NCBI RefSeq assembly: GCF_902705855.1
Contig: NZ_CACSIJ010000012.1
Span: forward strand, 376,357-412,671
Origin: Zhongshania aliphaticivorans
Lineage (GTDB): Bacteria; Pseudomonadota; Gammaproteobacteria; Pseudomonadales; Spongiibacteraceae
Direction: 5' to 3'
Length of the DNA: 36,315 bases
This document shows positions 9,491 to 18,380 of this stretch, one piece after another. Both the position numbers and the translations under genes were made by a program. Positions within the stretch are counted from its first letter, which is position 1. Every line of letters starts with the position of its first letter. The notes beneath the pieces are model-generated. The model saw only the letters and a list, made by a program, of their open reading frames with translations, did not search any database and had not been told where the DNA came from.

Positions 9491-9510
9491 AATAACAACG
9501 ATTCTCATTA
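9491..9510 (-). promoter_or_regulatory. possible Fur operator upstream of fecI
   Basis: The half-site GATTCTCATT (9500-9509) is a perfect arm of Fur operators of the form AATGAGAATGATTCTCATT. The other arm is poor. It sits about 50-60 bases before the fecI start codon, where iron control of such genes is expected. Confidence 0.45.
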
Positions 9511-9613
9511 TAGTTAGCAATCACACATATGTACAAGCACTGAATAAAACAGACGGCCCGCAGCAACATCAGCACAAGGAGGTAAATAAAAGAAGGGGCT
9601 TAATCCACGGCGC

Positions 9614-10012
9614 TTAAGACGCCTCGAGTATGCGTTTAAGCGTTTGTAAGTCCGTCTCAACGGCGGCTTTATCTGCGGCGTATTCTTGATCGGACATGGC
9701 CCCGCGCCGAAACAGGGTAAAGACCAACTCGCTGCCGTCACCATTACTCACAACCCGCATGGGGTTATTCACAACCGTGCCCGACTCAAGCTCAACATCG
9801 TGATCCATTACCCCAAAGGGGTTTTGCGCAGCGAAACGTATTGCCACTCGCCCAAAGGGCGCTTCAGCAACCCATACGTCGCCGTCTCGAGTAAGCTCAG
9901 TACTTGTTAATCCAGCGGCCCAGCGCGGTAAGTTCTCAGGATTAGATGCAAACTGGTAAACCTTGCTTGGACTACACGCGATATAAATACTGATATATTG
10001 CACATCAAGCAT
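9614..10012 (-). CDS. SRPBCC-fold (polyketide cyclase/START-like) protein
   Basis: 132 residues with the pattern of the SRPBCC superfamily: a first strand ('YISIYIACSPSKVYQFASNPENLPRWA'-type opening with Trp after Pro), alternating strands, and a long C-terminal helix ('DKAAVETDLQTLKRILE'). These small cytosolic proteins bind hydrophobic ligands in a deep cavity, and many have no known role. The start ATG at 10012 has the ribosome site AGGAAC. It follows sppA by 99 bases on the same strand and may be cotranscribed. I cannot assign a ligand. Confidence 0.75.
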   Translation of the reverse strand: MLDVQYISIYIACSPSKVYQFASNPENLPRWAAGLTSTELTRDGDVWVAEAPFGRVAIRFAAQNPFGVMDHDVELESGTVVNNPMRVVSNGDGSELVFTLFRRGAMSDQEYAADKAAVETDLQTLKRILEAS

Positions 10013-10111
10013 AAAACCGTTCCTAGCAAATTACAGATACACCAGACAGTAAAGCCAACCAGGCCGAGCTACGCGCGATAAGGCATAAGCTCGAGCCTGA
10101 TATAGGATTTA

Positions 10112-11932
10112 TCAGGGCGCCACGCACATCAGACAATATGCGTATACGCCGCGACTATCTTTAAGCGCTAACACATCCCGCCATGCCGGTAGCACGCTGT
10201 TTAATACTGACACCAATGGCGATGATGCACTCAGCGCAGTCTTCACAAAGCCAGACCCCAAGAGCATACGCATCAATTCTTCTTCTGGGCTAAGCGGTAA
10301 AGATAATAAGCGGGTATCTGCAGGGTCTAGCCCCACCAAACTCGCGGCAGAGTTAACGGCTTGCTGCAGACCACCCAACTTATCTACCAAGCCGAGCTGC
10401 TGGGCATCAACGCCACTCCAGACTCGCCCTTCGGCAATGGGCTCAACCTGCTCCACTAATTTATTTCTGCCATTAGCAACAATATTAATAAAGCGACGGT
10501 AGCCATATTCAACACCAGATTGAATTGCGCTGGCCAAAATAGGATCTAAGGGTAAATCTGGACGAAGCTTGCCCGCCACCGCGGTTGTACCTACGCCGTC
10601 TGTGCTAACGCCCAAATCCTGCAACATATTATCTACCGTCGGAAAGGCACCAAAAATACCAATTGAACCCGTTAAGGTTGCTGGGGTTGCCCACACTTCA
10701 TCGGCTCCCGCCGCAATCCAATATCCACCGGAGGCCGCCATGCTGCCCATCGACACCACCAAGGGCTTGCCGGCTTCTTGAAGTTTTTGCAATTCAGCGC
10801 GAATCACCTCTGAAGCAAAAGCGGAGCCACCGCCACTGTCGATTCGCAACACCACCGCTTTTATATCTTGGTCAAGACGGGCTTTACGGATCAGCCTCGC
10901 TAAACTATCACCACCGATGCTGCCCTCTGGTCGCTCACCATCAACGATATTACCGCTGGCAACAATAATCCCAACCGACTCTTTCACTTCGATTAACAAA
11001 CTGCGATTCAATGCGAGGTAATCTCGGAAATAACTTTGCTGAAAGCTACCTTCGTCATTTTCGCCAACGCGCTCAATTAACATTTCTCTCAGCACAGGGC
11101 GACTGACAATACCATCTACCAAGCCATAATCTAGGGCTGCTTGCGCAGCATCGCCACCCACCTCAGTCATAACGTGGTCAATACGGTTCACATACTCATC
11201 AAACTTGCCGATACTTATTCCGCGACGCTCAACGACGGTGTCACGGTACAAGCTCCACAATTGATTCAGCCATGCTCTGTTCGCCTCTTTAGCGGCATCG
11301 GACATATCATTGCGCAACAAAGGCTCTACTGCAGATTTAAAATTGCCGACTTTAAAAACGTGGAAACGAATTTTTAATTTATCTATCGCTTCGCGAAAAT
11401 AATTGCGAATAACCGCAAAGCCTTCTATGCCCACACCGCCCATATTGTGAACAAATATTTGGTCAGCAAAACTCGCTAACAAATACTGATCTTGGTTGTA
11501 GTGATTTGCCGTTGCGACAATTGTTTTGCCATTTTCGCGAAAGCCCTGAATAGCCTCAGATAATTCCAAGGTTTTGCTCATACCAATATGATCTAGGTCA
11601 TCTAGCTTTAAGAGTAGAACTTCGATACGTGAGTCGTCACTCGCCAAATTAACTGCTTCAATCAAATCCGCCAGCAGCGTTTCCTGTGGTAGACCTTGAG
11701 CACTGAGCTGAGTAAAGGCGTCTACTGCAGATAGCTGATCAACAACAACACCCTCTGGCGCAAGCACTAATACCGCACGATCTGGCACCGAGACTTCTTT
11801 CACCGAGCTGAAGATTGCCATGGCTATACCGCCAACAATCACCAGAAAAATAATATTTAAAGTCCAGCGTCTAGCTGCGTCGATAAAGCCGCCGAGCTTA
11901 GAAAAAAAACCGCGTTTTTTATTATCACTCAT
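10112..11932 (-). CDS. sppA: signal peptide peptidase SppA, 67 kDa type
   Basis: 606 residues, the long double-domain form found in Gram-negatives. An N-terminal membrane anchor lies at about 23-43, followed by two peptidase S49 domains. The catalytic Lys is in 'VGNFKSAVEP' (about residue 197) and the catalytic Ser in 'MGSMAASGGYW' (about 395), followed by 'LTGSIGIFG'. The C-terminus 'YAYCLMC' resembles the E. coli SppA tail. The enzyme digests cleaved signal peptides in the inner membrane, facing the periplasm. Its start overlaps the DUF2069 stop (ATGA), making it the last tightly coupled gene of the arsC-wrbA-DUF2069-sppA operon. Confidence 0.94.
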   Translation of the reverse strand: MSDNKKRGFFSKLGGFIDAARRWTLNIIFLVIVGGIAMAIFSSVKEVSVPDRAVLVLAPEGVVVDQLSAVDAFTQLSAQGLPQETLLADLIEAVNLASDDSRIEVLLLKLDDLDHIGMSKTLELSEAIQGFRENGKTIVATANHYNQDQYLLASFADQIFVHNMGGVGIEGFAVIRNYFREAIDKLKIRFHVFKVGNFKSAVEPLLRNDMSDAAKEANRAWLNQLWSLYRDTVVERRGISIGKFDEYVNRIDHVMTEVGGDAAQAALDYGLVDGIVSRPVLREMLIERVGENDEGSFQQSYFRDYLALNRSLLIEVKESVGIIVASGNIVDGERPEGSIGGDSLARLIRKARLDQDIKAVVLRIDSGGGSAFASEVIRAELQKLQEAGKPLVVSMGSMAASGGYWIAAGADEVWATPATLTGSIGIFGAFPTVDNMLQDLGVSTDGVGTTAVAGKLRPDLPLDPILASAIQSGVEYGYRRFINIVANGRNKLVEQVEPIAEGRVWSGVDAQQLGLVDKLGGLQQAVNSAASLVGLDPADTRLLSLPLSPEEELMRMLLGSGFVKTALSASSPLVSVLNSVLPAWRDVLALKDSRGVYAYCLMCVAP

Positions 11933-12321
11933 ACTGTTTCATTCCTCTGCGCTGTCACTTCACGCCATAATGCCGCCTGCCAGCGAATAAACACTGTGGC
12001 ACTGCAAAATAAGATAACGACCATTGCCAATTCAACATAGTTAAACCAAATTGCCAGCGACGATAATGCCTCTGTCACGGCCATAACGAAGTACAGCAAA
12101 CTTGCAAAACACATCCACGCAATCCCTCGCAGCTGTGATTTAAATACCGCGTGAGCAAACATTAACATGGGCACTACACGAATTATCCAGATGGTCATGC
12201 TGGGCTGACGCCCTTCTTGCACCCACACCCATGTACCTAAGGTCAAGGTCATTAAAAAGCCGATGTAGCTTAACTTCATCATCGTGGCTGCAAATGCGGT
12301 GCGTTTTTCTAATGAGTTCAT
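11929..12321 (-). CDS. DUF2069 family membrane protein
   Basis: 130 residues with four predicted TM helices (about 18-35, 42-60, 68-88 and 92-115). The size and the position next to wrbA and arsC match the DUF2069 family of gammaproteobacteria, whose function is unknown. The ATG at 12321 lies 7 bases after the wrbA stop and the gene overlaps sppA by 4 bases, so it is clearly inside one operon. Confidence 0.82.
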   Translation of the reverse strand: MNSLEKRTAFAATMMKLSYIGFLMTLTLGTWVWVQEGRQPSMTIWIIRVVPMLMFAHAVFKSQLRGIAWMCFASLLYFVMAVTEALSSLAIWFNYVELAMVVILFCSATVFIRWQAALWREVTAQRNETV

Positions 12322-12328
12322 ATGCTTC

Positions 12329-12934
<606 letters not shown>

Positions 12935-12942
12935 TCACACGA

Positions 12943-13299
12943 TTATTTAGAAAGTAAGGCCAGTACATTCTCGGGTGGGCGACCTAACACGGCTTGCTCG
13001 GCTTTTACCACGATCGGGCGCTCTATCAATTTAGGCTCAGCGATCATTGCCGCAATAAGCTGCGCCTCCGTCAGCGCCGTATCGGCCAAGCCTGCGTCTT
13101 TATATGCGGCCTCACCTTTGCGCAGCAGCTCGCGGGCGCCAATCCCAAGTTTGTTCAAAAGTTGTTTAAGCTGTGTGGGGCTTGGCGGGGTTTCAAGGTA
13201 CAAAACGATCTCTGGCTCAACACCATTGTCGGTCAAAAGTTGTAAGGTTTGTCTGGACTTTGAACAACGCGGATTGTGGTAAATGGTATACTCAGGCAT
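12943..13299 (-). CDS. ArsC-family reductase (YfgD-like)
   Basis: 118 residues of the thioredoxin-fold ArsC/Spx family. The single catalytic Cys is at residue 12 in 'HNPRCSKSR', and the family's late 'IERPIVV' motif is near 92-98. The arsenate-binding Arg pattern fits glutaredoxin-dependent arsenate reductases, but no arsenite exporter or ArsR is nearby. A housekeeping YfgD-like role is therefore more likely than arsenic resistance. It is the first gene of the leftward operon with wrbA and is divergent from the TlpA-like gene. Confidence 0.88.
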   Translation of the reverse strand: MPEYTIYHNPRCSKSRQTLQLLTDNGVEPEIVLYLETPPSPTQLKQLLNKLGIGARELLRKGEAAYKDAGLADTALTEAQLIAAMIAEPKLIERPIVVKAEQAVLGRPPENVLALLSK

Positions 13300-13389
13300 A
13301 TCACTCTCTGTCTAACACGGTTATTACACATTACTTTGCGAGCATTATACACGCCCGCTGCCGCGTCTGACCCGCAATTGAGCAATCGA

Positions 13390-13842
13390 ATGAATAGATC
13401 AATCCAGCGCTTTATTCTATGCCTATTTATAGCCAGCCTAGGCGCCTGCAGTAAACCCGATTTCGGCACCGTATCTGGCGATGGCGGTAATTTTTCGCAA
13501 GGAAAATGGCTACTAGTCAATTACTGGGCGACGTGGTGCGGCCCCTGCCGCGAAGAAATTCCGGCACTCAACACCTTCGCTACCAATCGCAGCGACGTAG
13601 AAATCTACGGTGTGAATTACGACAATTTAAACGGCCAAGCTCTGCATGACGCCATCGCAGAGATGGGAATCGAATTCGATTCGATGCTCGCCGATCCAGC
13701 ACCGCAATTAGGTATTCCACGCCCAAGAGTTCTGCCCACTACCCTGCTCATCGGTCCCGATGGCAGCGTAAAAGCAACCCTCACCGGCCCGCAAACAGCG
13801 GAAACCTTAAGCGCCGCCATCACTCAAGTGTCTGCGCCATAA
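13390..13842 (+). CDS. TlpA-like thioredoxin-fold lipoprotein
   Basis: 150 residues from the ATG at 13390. This start gives a short lipoprotein signal with lipobox 'LGAC' (Cys20), while longer upstream starts would spoil it. The thioredoxin active site is 'WATWCGPC' (Cys50, Cys53), and the cis-proline region is 'VLPTTLLIG'. It should be a membrane-anchored periplasmic thiol:disulfide reductase of the TlpA/ResA type. It has no ccm genes beside it. The divergent arsC gene leaves a 90-base shared promoter region. Confidence 0.87.
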   Translation: MNRSIQRFILCLFIASLGACSKPDFGTVSGDGGNFSQGKWLLVNYWATWCGPCREEIPALNTFATNRSDVEIYGVNYDNLNGQALHDAIAEMGIEFDSMLADPAPQLGIPRPRVLPTTLLIGPDGSVKATLTGPQTAETLSAAITQVSAP

Positions 13843-13878
13843 AAACCCGCTCACCTTTATACCCATCATTTCGTCATT

Positions 13879-13908
13879 GAACACCAGCTCCGCTGCGGAG
13901 CGGTGTTC
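13879..13908. terminator. hairpin between convergent genes
   Basis: GAACACCAGCTCC pairs with GGAGCGGTGTTC around a short loop with one bulge. It lies 36 bases after the TlpA-like stop and before the converging macrodomain gene. No T-run follows, so termination is only probable. Confidence 0.5.
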
Positions 13909-13995
13909 TGCGAGCCCGAAGCAAACCTTTAAAAACTAAATACTATTCTCTGAAATAGTTAAATGCGCCGACAGCAATTCATGAATGCACAGGCT

Positions 13996-14529
13996 TCAAT
14001 AGTGAGTCCAGCTCAGGTGATGGGAGGCCAGCGCTGCCTGCCAATGCCCTGCCATCTGGTCGCTAAATGCCACTAAAATAATTTTCTCAAGGGTGTTTTG
14101 GCTAGATTCTAAGCCATCTAATAGCGCGGCAATAGCAAGCTTCGTCGCGGCGTCGTTGGGGTAGCCGTACACGCCGCAGCTAATAGCAGGAAAAGCCAAA
14201 GTTTTAAGTTCATATTGGCAGGCAATTTCAAGGCTGCGCTTATAGCAAGATGCCAACAACGCGGCTTCGCCCTCAGCACCGCCGCGCCAAATTGGGCCAA
14301 CGGTGTGAATGACATATTGTGCCGGCAGTAAGTATCCCAGACTGATTTTGGCATCGCCGGTGTCGCAGCCGTTTAAGGTCCGGCAATAATTTAATAGCTC
14401 TGGCCCCGCAGCACGATGAATCGCGCCGTCTACGCCACCACCGCCAAGCAGAGTGGTATTCGCAGCATTCACAATGGCGTCCACTGGCAGAGTACAAATA
14501 TCGCCTTGGAAAAGACTAAAGCTCGTCAC
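13996..14529 (-). CDS. macrodomain protein (O-acetyl-ADP-ribose deacetylase type)
   Basis: 177 residues forming a single MacroD-type macrodomain: '[16 protein letters not shown]' (about 8-23), the Gly-rich '[12 protein letters not shown]' loop (28-39), and '[13 protein letters not shown]' near 120-132. Such enzymes hydrolyse O-acetyl-ADP-ribose and remove mono-ADP-ribose from proteins or RNA ends in the cytosol. The start is GTG at 14529, after the ribosome-site-like AGGTGAGC. No toxin partner (DarT-like) is adjacent, so this is the housekeeping YmdB-like class. Confidence 0.9.
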   Translation of the reverse strand: MTSFSLFQGDICTLPVDAIVNAANTTLLGGGGVDGAIHRAAGPELLNYCRTLNGCDTGDAKISLGYLLPAQYVIHTVGPIWRGGAEGEAALLASCYKRSLEIACQYELKTLAFPAISCGVYGYPNDAATKLAIAALLDGLESSQNTLEKIILVAFSDQMAGHWQAALASHHLSWTHY

Positions 14530-14590
14530 CGCTCACCTAAGTCGTTTGCATCATTTGACCAGTCAGTAGATATACACATCAAATAGCAAG

Positions 14591-14857
14591 CTAAACGCCA
14601 ATGCTGGCGAGCTTCACCATAATATCCTTCAAAATACCCGCAACTGTTGGATGCTCTAATTCAAAGCTGGAAACCAATTCGTCTAGCCGATCCTGTAAAT
14701 TGGTATCTTCAAGTACAAACTGAGGGCCAACGCCTAGTTCACGGTCGATATCATCGACCAAGGCGTGTAATTTCGCTCTATTTCCATCGTCAACGGTTAG
14801 CGCATCTATTTCGATCTGAAGCTGTTTTAATTGTTCATGCAAGTGTTTTGGATCCAT
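14591..14857 (-). CDS. DUF4404 family protein
   Basis: 88 residues, acidic, Leu-rich and likely helical, opening with 'MDPKHLHEQLKQLQ' and containing 'LHALVDDIDREL'. This matches the small DUF4404 family of gammaproteobacteria, which has no known function. The C-terminal half ('ELEHPTVAGILKDIMVKLASIGV') is the best-conserved part. It stands between the macrodomain and the Cys/His-rich gene on the same strand, with gaps of 61 and 76 bases. Confidence 0.72.
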   Translation of the reverse strand: MDPKHLHEQLKQLQIEIDALTVDDGNRAKLHALVDDIDRELGVGPQFVLEDTNLQDRLDELVSSFELEHPTVAGILKDIMVKLASIGV

Positions 14858-14933
14858 TGCTGCTCTCCACTATGTTCATCTTGAGCATAGCAAGTCTAGC
14901 CCAATACGCACAGCCGCAACTTCCAAACACACA

Positions 14934-15410
14934 TTAATGGTAGCTGTGTTTTAGCAATCGCATACTTTCTTGATAACAGGCTTGCAGCATCTCTTCTTCG
15001 CCAGCGGCCTCATAGTGTCGAGACAACATCTGCAGAGAAATCTCGACATTACGCTGCAGTGATAAACCGCGACCTTGCGGGCTGCGCAACACCTTCAACA
15101 AGTGATGATGCACCGCCAGTAGGCAGTGACGCTGCAAGCAGCGATCATGACAGCGCCCAAAACACTCTGCCAAAAAATGGCCCGACACCATATAACGATC
15201 GACATTACTAAGGGTAGGTAGTGCCTCGCTATTCAGGAGCATTTCGCTCAATTCAAAACTACAGCCCAAATATTTCAGTGCCGCCTGCCAATCGCGCTGT
15301 GCAAAGGCTTCGCGCCCCGCCTCCATCCATTCATCCCAGCGGTTCTCCGCCACAACCCTGCTACGCTTTAACTGCTGCCGATGGGTAGAACATAAAAACT
15401 GCATCGCCAT
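14934..15410 (-). CDS. hypothetical Cys/His-rich, TPR-like protein under a Fur box
   Basis: 158 residues from an ATG with an excellent ribosome site (GGAGGTCAAT). I do not recognise a named family. The region around 28-50 ('AGREAFAQRDWQAALKYL') looks like a TPR helix pair and the whole chain is predicted helical. A striking block at 78-103 holds Cys83, Cys87, Cys91 and Cys96 with His78, His88, His95 and His101-103, a pattern able to bind metal or a cluster. No signal peptide is visible, so it is likely cytosolic. A near-perfect Fur operator lies 39 bases before the start codon, so the gene should be turned on under iron limitation. An iron-storage, iron-sparing or iron-delivery role is inference only. 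Confidence 0.7.
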   Translation of the reverse strand: MAMQFLCSTHRQQLKRSRVVAENRWDEWMEAGREAFAQRDWQAALKYLGCSFELSEMLLNSEALPTLSNVDRYMVSGHFLAECFGRCHDRCLQRHCLLAVHHHLLKVLRSPQGRGLSLQRNVEISLQMLSRHYEAAGEEEMLQACYQESMRLLKHSYH

Positions 15411-15448
15411 ATTGACCTCCTCATCTATCTTTATGCTGGAGATATTAA

Positions 15449-15467
15449 ATGATAATCATTATCATTA
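15449..15467. promoter_or_regulatory. near-perfect Fur box
   Basis: AATGATAATCATTATCATT contains the full palindromic core GATAATCATTATC, essentially the canonical 19-bp Fur operator. It lies 39 bases upstream of the leftward Cys/His-rich gene and 146 bases upstream of the rightward SDR gene. The former is the likelier target. Confidence 0.88.
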
Positions 15468-15613
15468 AAAGACTTTATGTCTATAAATTCCTCCATCTGG
15501 GACGAACACCTAAAACGTCACCGCAAAGACCGATTTAGTCATTGACCGCGGCAGCACCCCTAGCGAGACTAAAAATCAAAATAACTACATGCCTTTACCG
15601 CTAGGACAAACCC

Positions 15614-16408
15614 ATGAATATTCAGCAATTATTTTTACTCAACGACGAAGTTGCAATAGTCAGTGGCGCTGGACGTGGCATTGGCCGTGCCATCGCCATC
15701 GCCTTTGCAGAAGCCGGCGCGTCGGTTATTTGCGCCGCCAGAACCCAAGCCGACATCGATGAAAGTGCGGCTCTCTGCAATGCCGCTCTGCGCGAACACC
15801 ACCCAAATAGTGCCGCAAATGCTATTGCCTTTGCCTGTGACGTCAGCGATGAAAACGCCCTTGAAACGCTAGTAAATAAAAGCATCGAAACCTTTGGCAA
15901 AATCAGCATATTGGTCAACAATGCCGGTGGCGCTTATCCCAATGATCCACTTAAGACCTCTGCCAAAACCTTTAATCGCGATTTTAATTTTAATGTCACC
16001 AGCGCCTTTAACCTTACCCGCCTCTGCCATCCATATTTAACTCAACACAAGGGCAAGGTAATCAATATTATTTCTGCCTCGTCGCGCTACTCACAGGCTG
16101 GATTCAGTAGCTACGGCACAGCAAAAGCCGCCCTTGAGCAGCTCACCAAATTGCTTGCGGCAGACTTCGCCCCCAGCATTCGCGTAAACGGCATTTCCCC
16201 CGGCACCATACTTACAGAGGCTTTAGGTCAGTATCTTAATGACGAGATTCAAGAAAAAATGACGGCACTCACCCCCATGAAAGCACTAGGGGAACCACAG
16301 GATATCGCCGCTGCAGCACTGTACTTAGCGTCACCTGCGGCACGCTGGGTGACCGGTAAAATCATCGAAGTTGACGGCGGCGCAGAATCGACAACGTGGC
16401 CTTTCTAA
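15614..16408 (+). CDS. short-chain dehydrogenase/reductase (classical SDR)
   Basis: 264 residues with all classical SDR features. The dinucleotide loop 'SGAGRGIG' is at 17-24, 'NNAGG' near 102, and the active-site Tyr167 and Lys171 are in 'SSYGTAK' after a Ser-rich strand ('IISASSRYS'). The C-terminus 'GKIIEVDGGAES' is typical. It is a cytosolic NAD(P)(H)-dependent oxidoreductase acting on a hydroxyl/keto group. The closest style is the FabG/hydroxysteroid dehydrogenase group, but the substrate is not readable. The ATG at 15614 follows AGGACAAACCC. It stands alone. Confidence 0.9.
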   Translation: MNIQQLFLLNDEVAIVSGAGRGIGRAIAIAFAEAGASVICAARTQADIDESAALCNAALREHHPNSAANAIAFACDVSDENALETLVNKSIETFGKISILVNNAGGAYPNDPLKTSAKTFNRDFNFNVTSAFNLTRLCHPYLTQHKGKVINIISASSRYSQAGFSSYGTAKAALEQLTKLLAADFAPSIRVNGISPGTILTEALGQYLNDEIQEKMTALTPMKALGEPQDIAAAALYLASPAARWVTGKIIEVDGGAESTTWPF

Positions 16409-16451
16409 TTATCTTCCACACGCCCCTGCTTACTATAACCTCGTCTGCCAC

Positions 16452-16470
16452 GCAGGCCATTTAGGCCTGC
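16452..16470 (+). terminator. GC-rich hairpin after the SDR gene
   Basis: GCAGGCC, loop ATTTA, GGCCTGC. It lies 43 bases past the SDR stop in the 180-base gap before mscS. There is no T-run, so its role as a terminator is only likely. Nothing else is evident in this gap. Confidence 0.45.
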
Positions 16471-16588
16471 TGCCATTGTGGTTGGCGCCTGCTCCGTGTT
16501 TATAATTGTCTCTGAATTCATCCGCTGATCGTCAAATTTCGTAGCAAACATCACATTCACCCCACACACGCCATCAGGGTAGATATTT

Positions 16589-17425
16589 ATGGACTCCAAA
16601 GCAGTACAAGAATTAATCGCACAATATGCCCCAGATGCTACCGCCATCGGACTCCGCGCAGCCACTGCGCTAACAATGTTATTGGTCGGCTACTGGGTCG
16701 CTAAATTTGCCTCTGGGCTTGTCCGTAAAGCCATGGCAAGACGCGCCATTGATGCCACCCTCACTAACTTTATTGTCAAACTGGTGTTCTGCATACTCTT
16801 CGCCTTAGTCGCTATACCAGCGCTAGGCCACGCTGGTATTCAAACCGCCTCCGTCATTGCTGCCTTGGGTGCCGCCGGTTTAGCCGTTGGTTTAGCACTG
16901 CAGGGGTCTTTAGCAAACTTTGCCGCAGGCGTACTACTGATTGCCTTTCGTCCCTGCCGCGTTGGCGACTGGGTTGATGCAGGCGGCTGCTCTGGCACAG
17001 TAGAAAGCATCAGTCTGTTTTCTACTATTTTGCTGACAGGCGATTACAAACGCATTGTTATTCCTAACTCACAAGTCATGTCAGATGCCATTACTAATTA
17101 CAGCGTGATGCCCCGCCGCCGCATTGATTTAATCGTTGGCATTTCTTATGACGCAGATATGCGTATTGCCAAAGACATTCTAAAAAAATTGGTTGATGCC
17201 GATGAGCGTATTCTTAAAGACCCTGCACCAACTATCGCAGTGTCGGAATTAGGTGACTCTTCCGTGAACTTAATTTGCCGCCCATGGGTCGCAACTGCAG
17301 ACTATTGGGCAACACGATGGAAGCTAACCGAAGACATTAAAAATGAATTTGACGCAGCCGGCGTAGGCATACCCTACCCACAAATGGATGTGCACTTTCA
17401 CAGAGAAGACACTGATCAGCAGTAA
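16589..17425 (+). CDS. mscS: small-conductance mechanosensitive channel, MscS family
   Basis: 278 residues, close to E. coli MscS (286). Two N-terminal TM helices (about 20-45 and 60-85) precede the pore helix with the Gly/Ala-rich packing motif ('GAAGLAVGLALQGSLANFAAGVLL', split across about 94-118). The beta domain follows ('FRPCRVGDWVDAGG', 'VIPNSQVMSDAITNYS') and then an alpha/beta C-terminal domain. It opens under membrane tension to release solutes during hypo-osmotic shock. The start at ATG 16589 gives the usual short N-terminus, with only a weak ribosome site (AGGGTAG). A perfect hairpin directly follows. Confidence 0.93.
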   Translation: MDSKAVQELIAQYAPDATAIGLRAATALTMLLVGYWVAKFASGLVRKAMARRAIDATLTNFIVKLVFCILFALVAIPALGHAGIQTASVIAALGAAGLAVGLALQGSLANFAAGVLLIAFRPCRVGDWVDAGGCSGTVESISLFSTILLTGDYKRIVIPNSQVMSDAITNYSVMPRRRIDLIVGISYDADMRIAKDILKKLVDADERILKDPAPTIAVSELGDSSVNLICRPWVATADYWATRWKLTEDIKNEFDAAGVGIPYPQMDVHFHREDTDQQ

Positions 17426-17430
17426 TCAAT

Positions 17431-17460
17431 TTGAGAGTGCACGATGCCGTGCACTCTCAA
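17431..17460 (+). terminator. perfect 13-bp hairpin between mscS and the DUF481 gene
   Basis: TTGAGAGTGCACG, loop ATGC, then CGTGCACTCTCAA. It starts 5 bases after the mscS stop. A weak T-rich stretch follows after 10 bases. It probably ends the mscS transcript, with a new promoter before the DUF481 gene. Confidence 0.65.
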
Positions 17461-17502
17461 CAAAAACCTAATTTTTATATTAATTTCCAAGTAAGGGACA
17501 CA

Positions 17503-18237
17503 ATGAATTATCTTAATAACACTCTGGTAGCTGTCGCTGCCACCGTGGCAGCCAACGGTGCATTTGCACAGGACGCAGCAAACAAGCTCTGGAAAGGTGA
17601 CATTGAATTCGGCTATTACCAACAAGAAGGTAATACCGAGGAGTCTAGCGTTATCGGCAAAGCAAATGCCAAACGCAGCAATGGCCAATGGACTTACGAC
17701 ATCGCAGCCGAAGCTCAAAATAGCGAAACTACCGGTGTAAGGTCTGCAGAACGCTATTTTATAAGCAATCGCCTCGCCTATGATTTCAGCGAGTTCAACT
17801 ATACCTTCGGCTATGCTTCTGGCGACAAAGATCGCTTTAGCGGCTTTGTCTATCAAGCCACCGTGGCTGGCGGTTACGGTCGACGCTTATTAAAAAATGA
17901 CCGATTCACTTGGGATGCAGAAGTCGGCCCCGGTGTTCGCGTCAGCGAATTTGAAACCGCCAGCGATGCCGGCGACGGTCAAATCACTGAAGCAATTCTG
18001 CGCATGTCGACCGACTTCGCATGGGCACTATCTGAAACTGCAACCTTCGAACAAAAACTGACCGTAGAGAACGGCGACGAAAACACCGTATCAAAGTCGA
18101 TTACGTCCCTGAAAACAAAGATTGTTGGCGGCCTAGGTTTAAAGATTAGCTACACCATGGAATACAATGAAATTGTGCCGAACGACACCGTGCATATGGA
18201 TCGAGAAACGGCGGTTACCGTGGTCTATAGTTTCTAA
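17503..18237 (+). CDS. DUF481 family outer-membrane protein (YdiY-like)
   Basis: 244 residues from the ATG at 17503, which follows AAGGGACAC and opens a signal peptide ending near 'GAFAQD' (about residue 22). The mature part is alternating beta strands, with 'WKGDIEFGYYQQEGNTEESS' at the start and a C-terminus ending in aromatic Phe ('VTVVYSF') as in outer-membrane barrels. This matches DUF481, the salt-induced outer-membrane protein family. Function is unknown. A link with osmotic stress would fit the mscS neighbour but is inference. Confidence 0.88.
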   Translation: MNYLNNTLVAVAATVAANGAFAQDAANKLWKGDIEFGYYQQEGNTEESSVIGKANAKRSNGQWTYDIAAEAQNSETTGVRSAERYFISNRLAYDFSEFNYTFGYASGDKDRFSGFVYQATVAGGYGRRLLKNDRFTWDAEVGPGVRVSEFETASDAGDGQITEAILRMSTDFAWALSETATFEQKLTVENGDENTVSKSITSLKTKIVGGLGLKISYTMEYNEIVPNDTVHMDRETAVTVVYSF

Positions 18238-18293
18238 ACCAATGCTCACCACTCAACAATGCCCATACCAAAGGCATTAAAAAGAGTAAAAAA

Positions 18294-18331
18294 GTGTAGA
18301 GGGCGTGCCAATACATGGCGCCCCTCTACAC
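18294..18331 (-). terminator. Rho-independent terminator of the leftward TonB-receptor operon
   Basis: GTGTAGAGGGCG pairs with CGCCCCTCTACAC with one bulge. On the minus strand the stem is followed at once by TTTTTTACTCTTTTT. It lies 50 bases beyond the stop of the last gene of the leftward operon and also faces the end of the DUF481 gene. Confidence 0.8.
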
Positions 18332-18380
18332 ATCTAATGCTAGCCGGCTATACAAGAATCACTCTTTCCCGCGCTCAACA

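Noticed and set aside
10096-10116. Small dyad CCTGATA/TATCAGG at the end of sppA
   Set aside because: It is only 7 bp, overlaps the stop codon and has no T-run. It is too weak to call a terminator.
12943-13299. Arsenic resistance determinant
   Set aside because: Only the ArsC-like reductase is present. ArsR, ArsB/Acr3 and other ars genes are absent, and the wrbA/DUF2069 neighbourhood is housekeeping.
13996-14529. Macrodomain as antitoxin of a DarT-like toxin pair
   Set aside because: No toxin-like gene lies next to it. The neighbours are DUF4404 and a TlpA-like protein, and the sequence fits the housekeeping MacroD/YmdB class.
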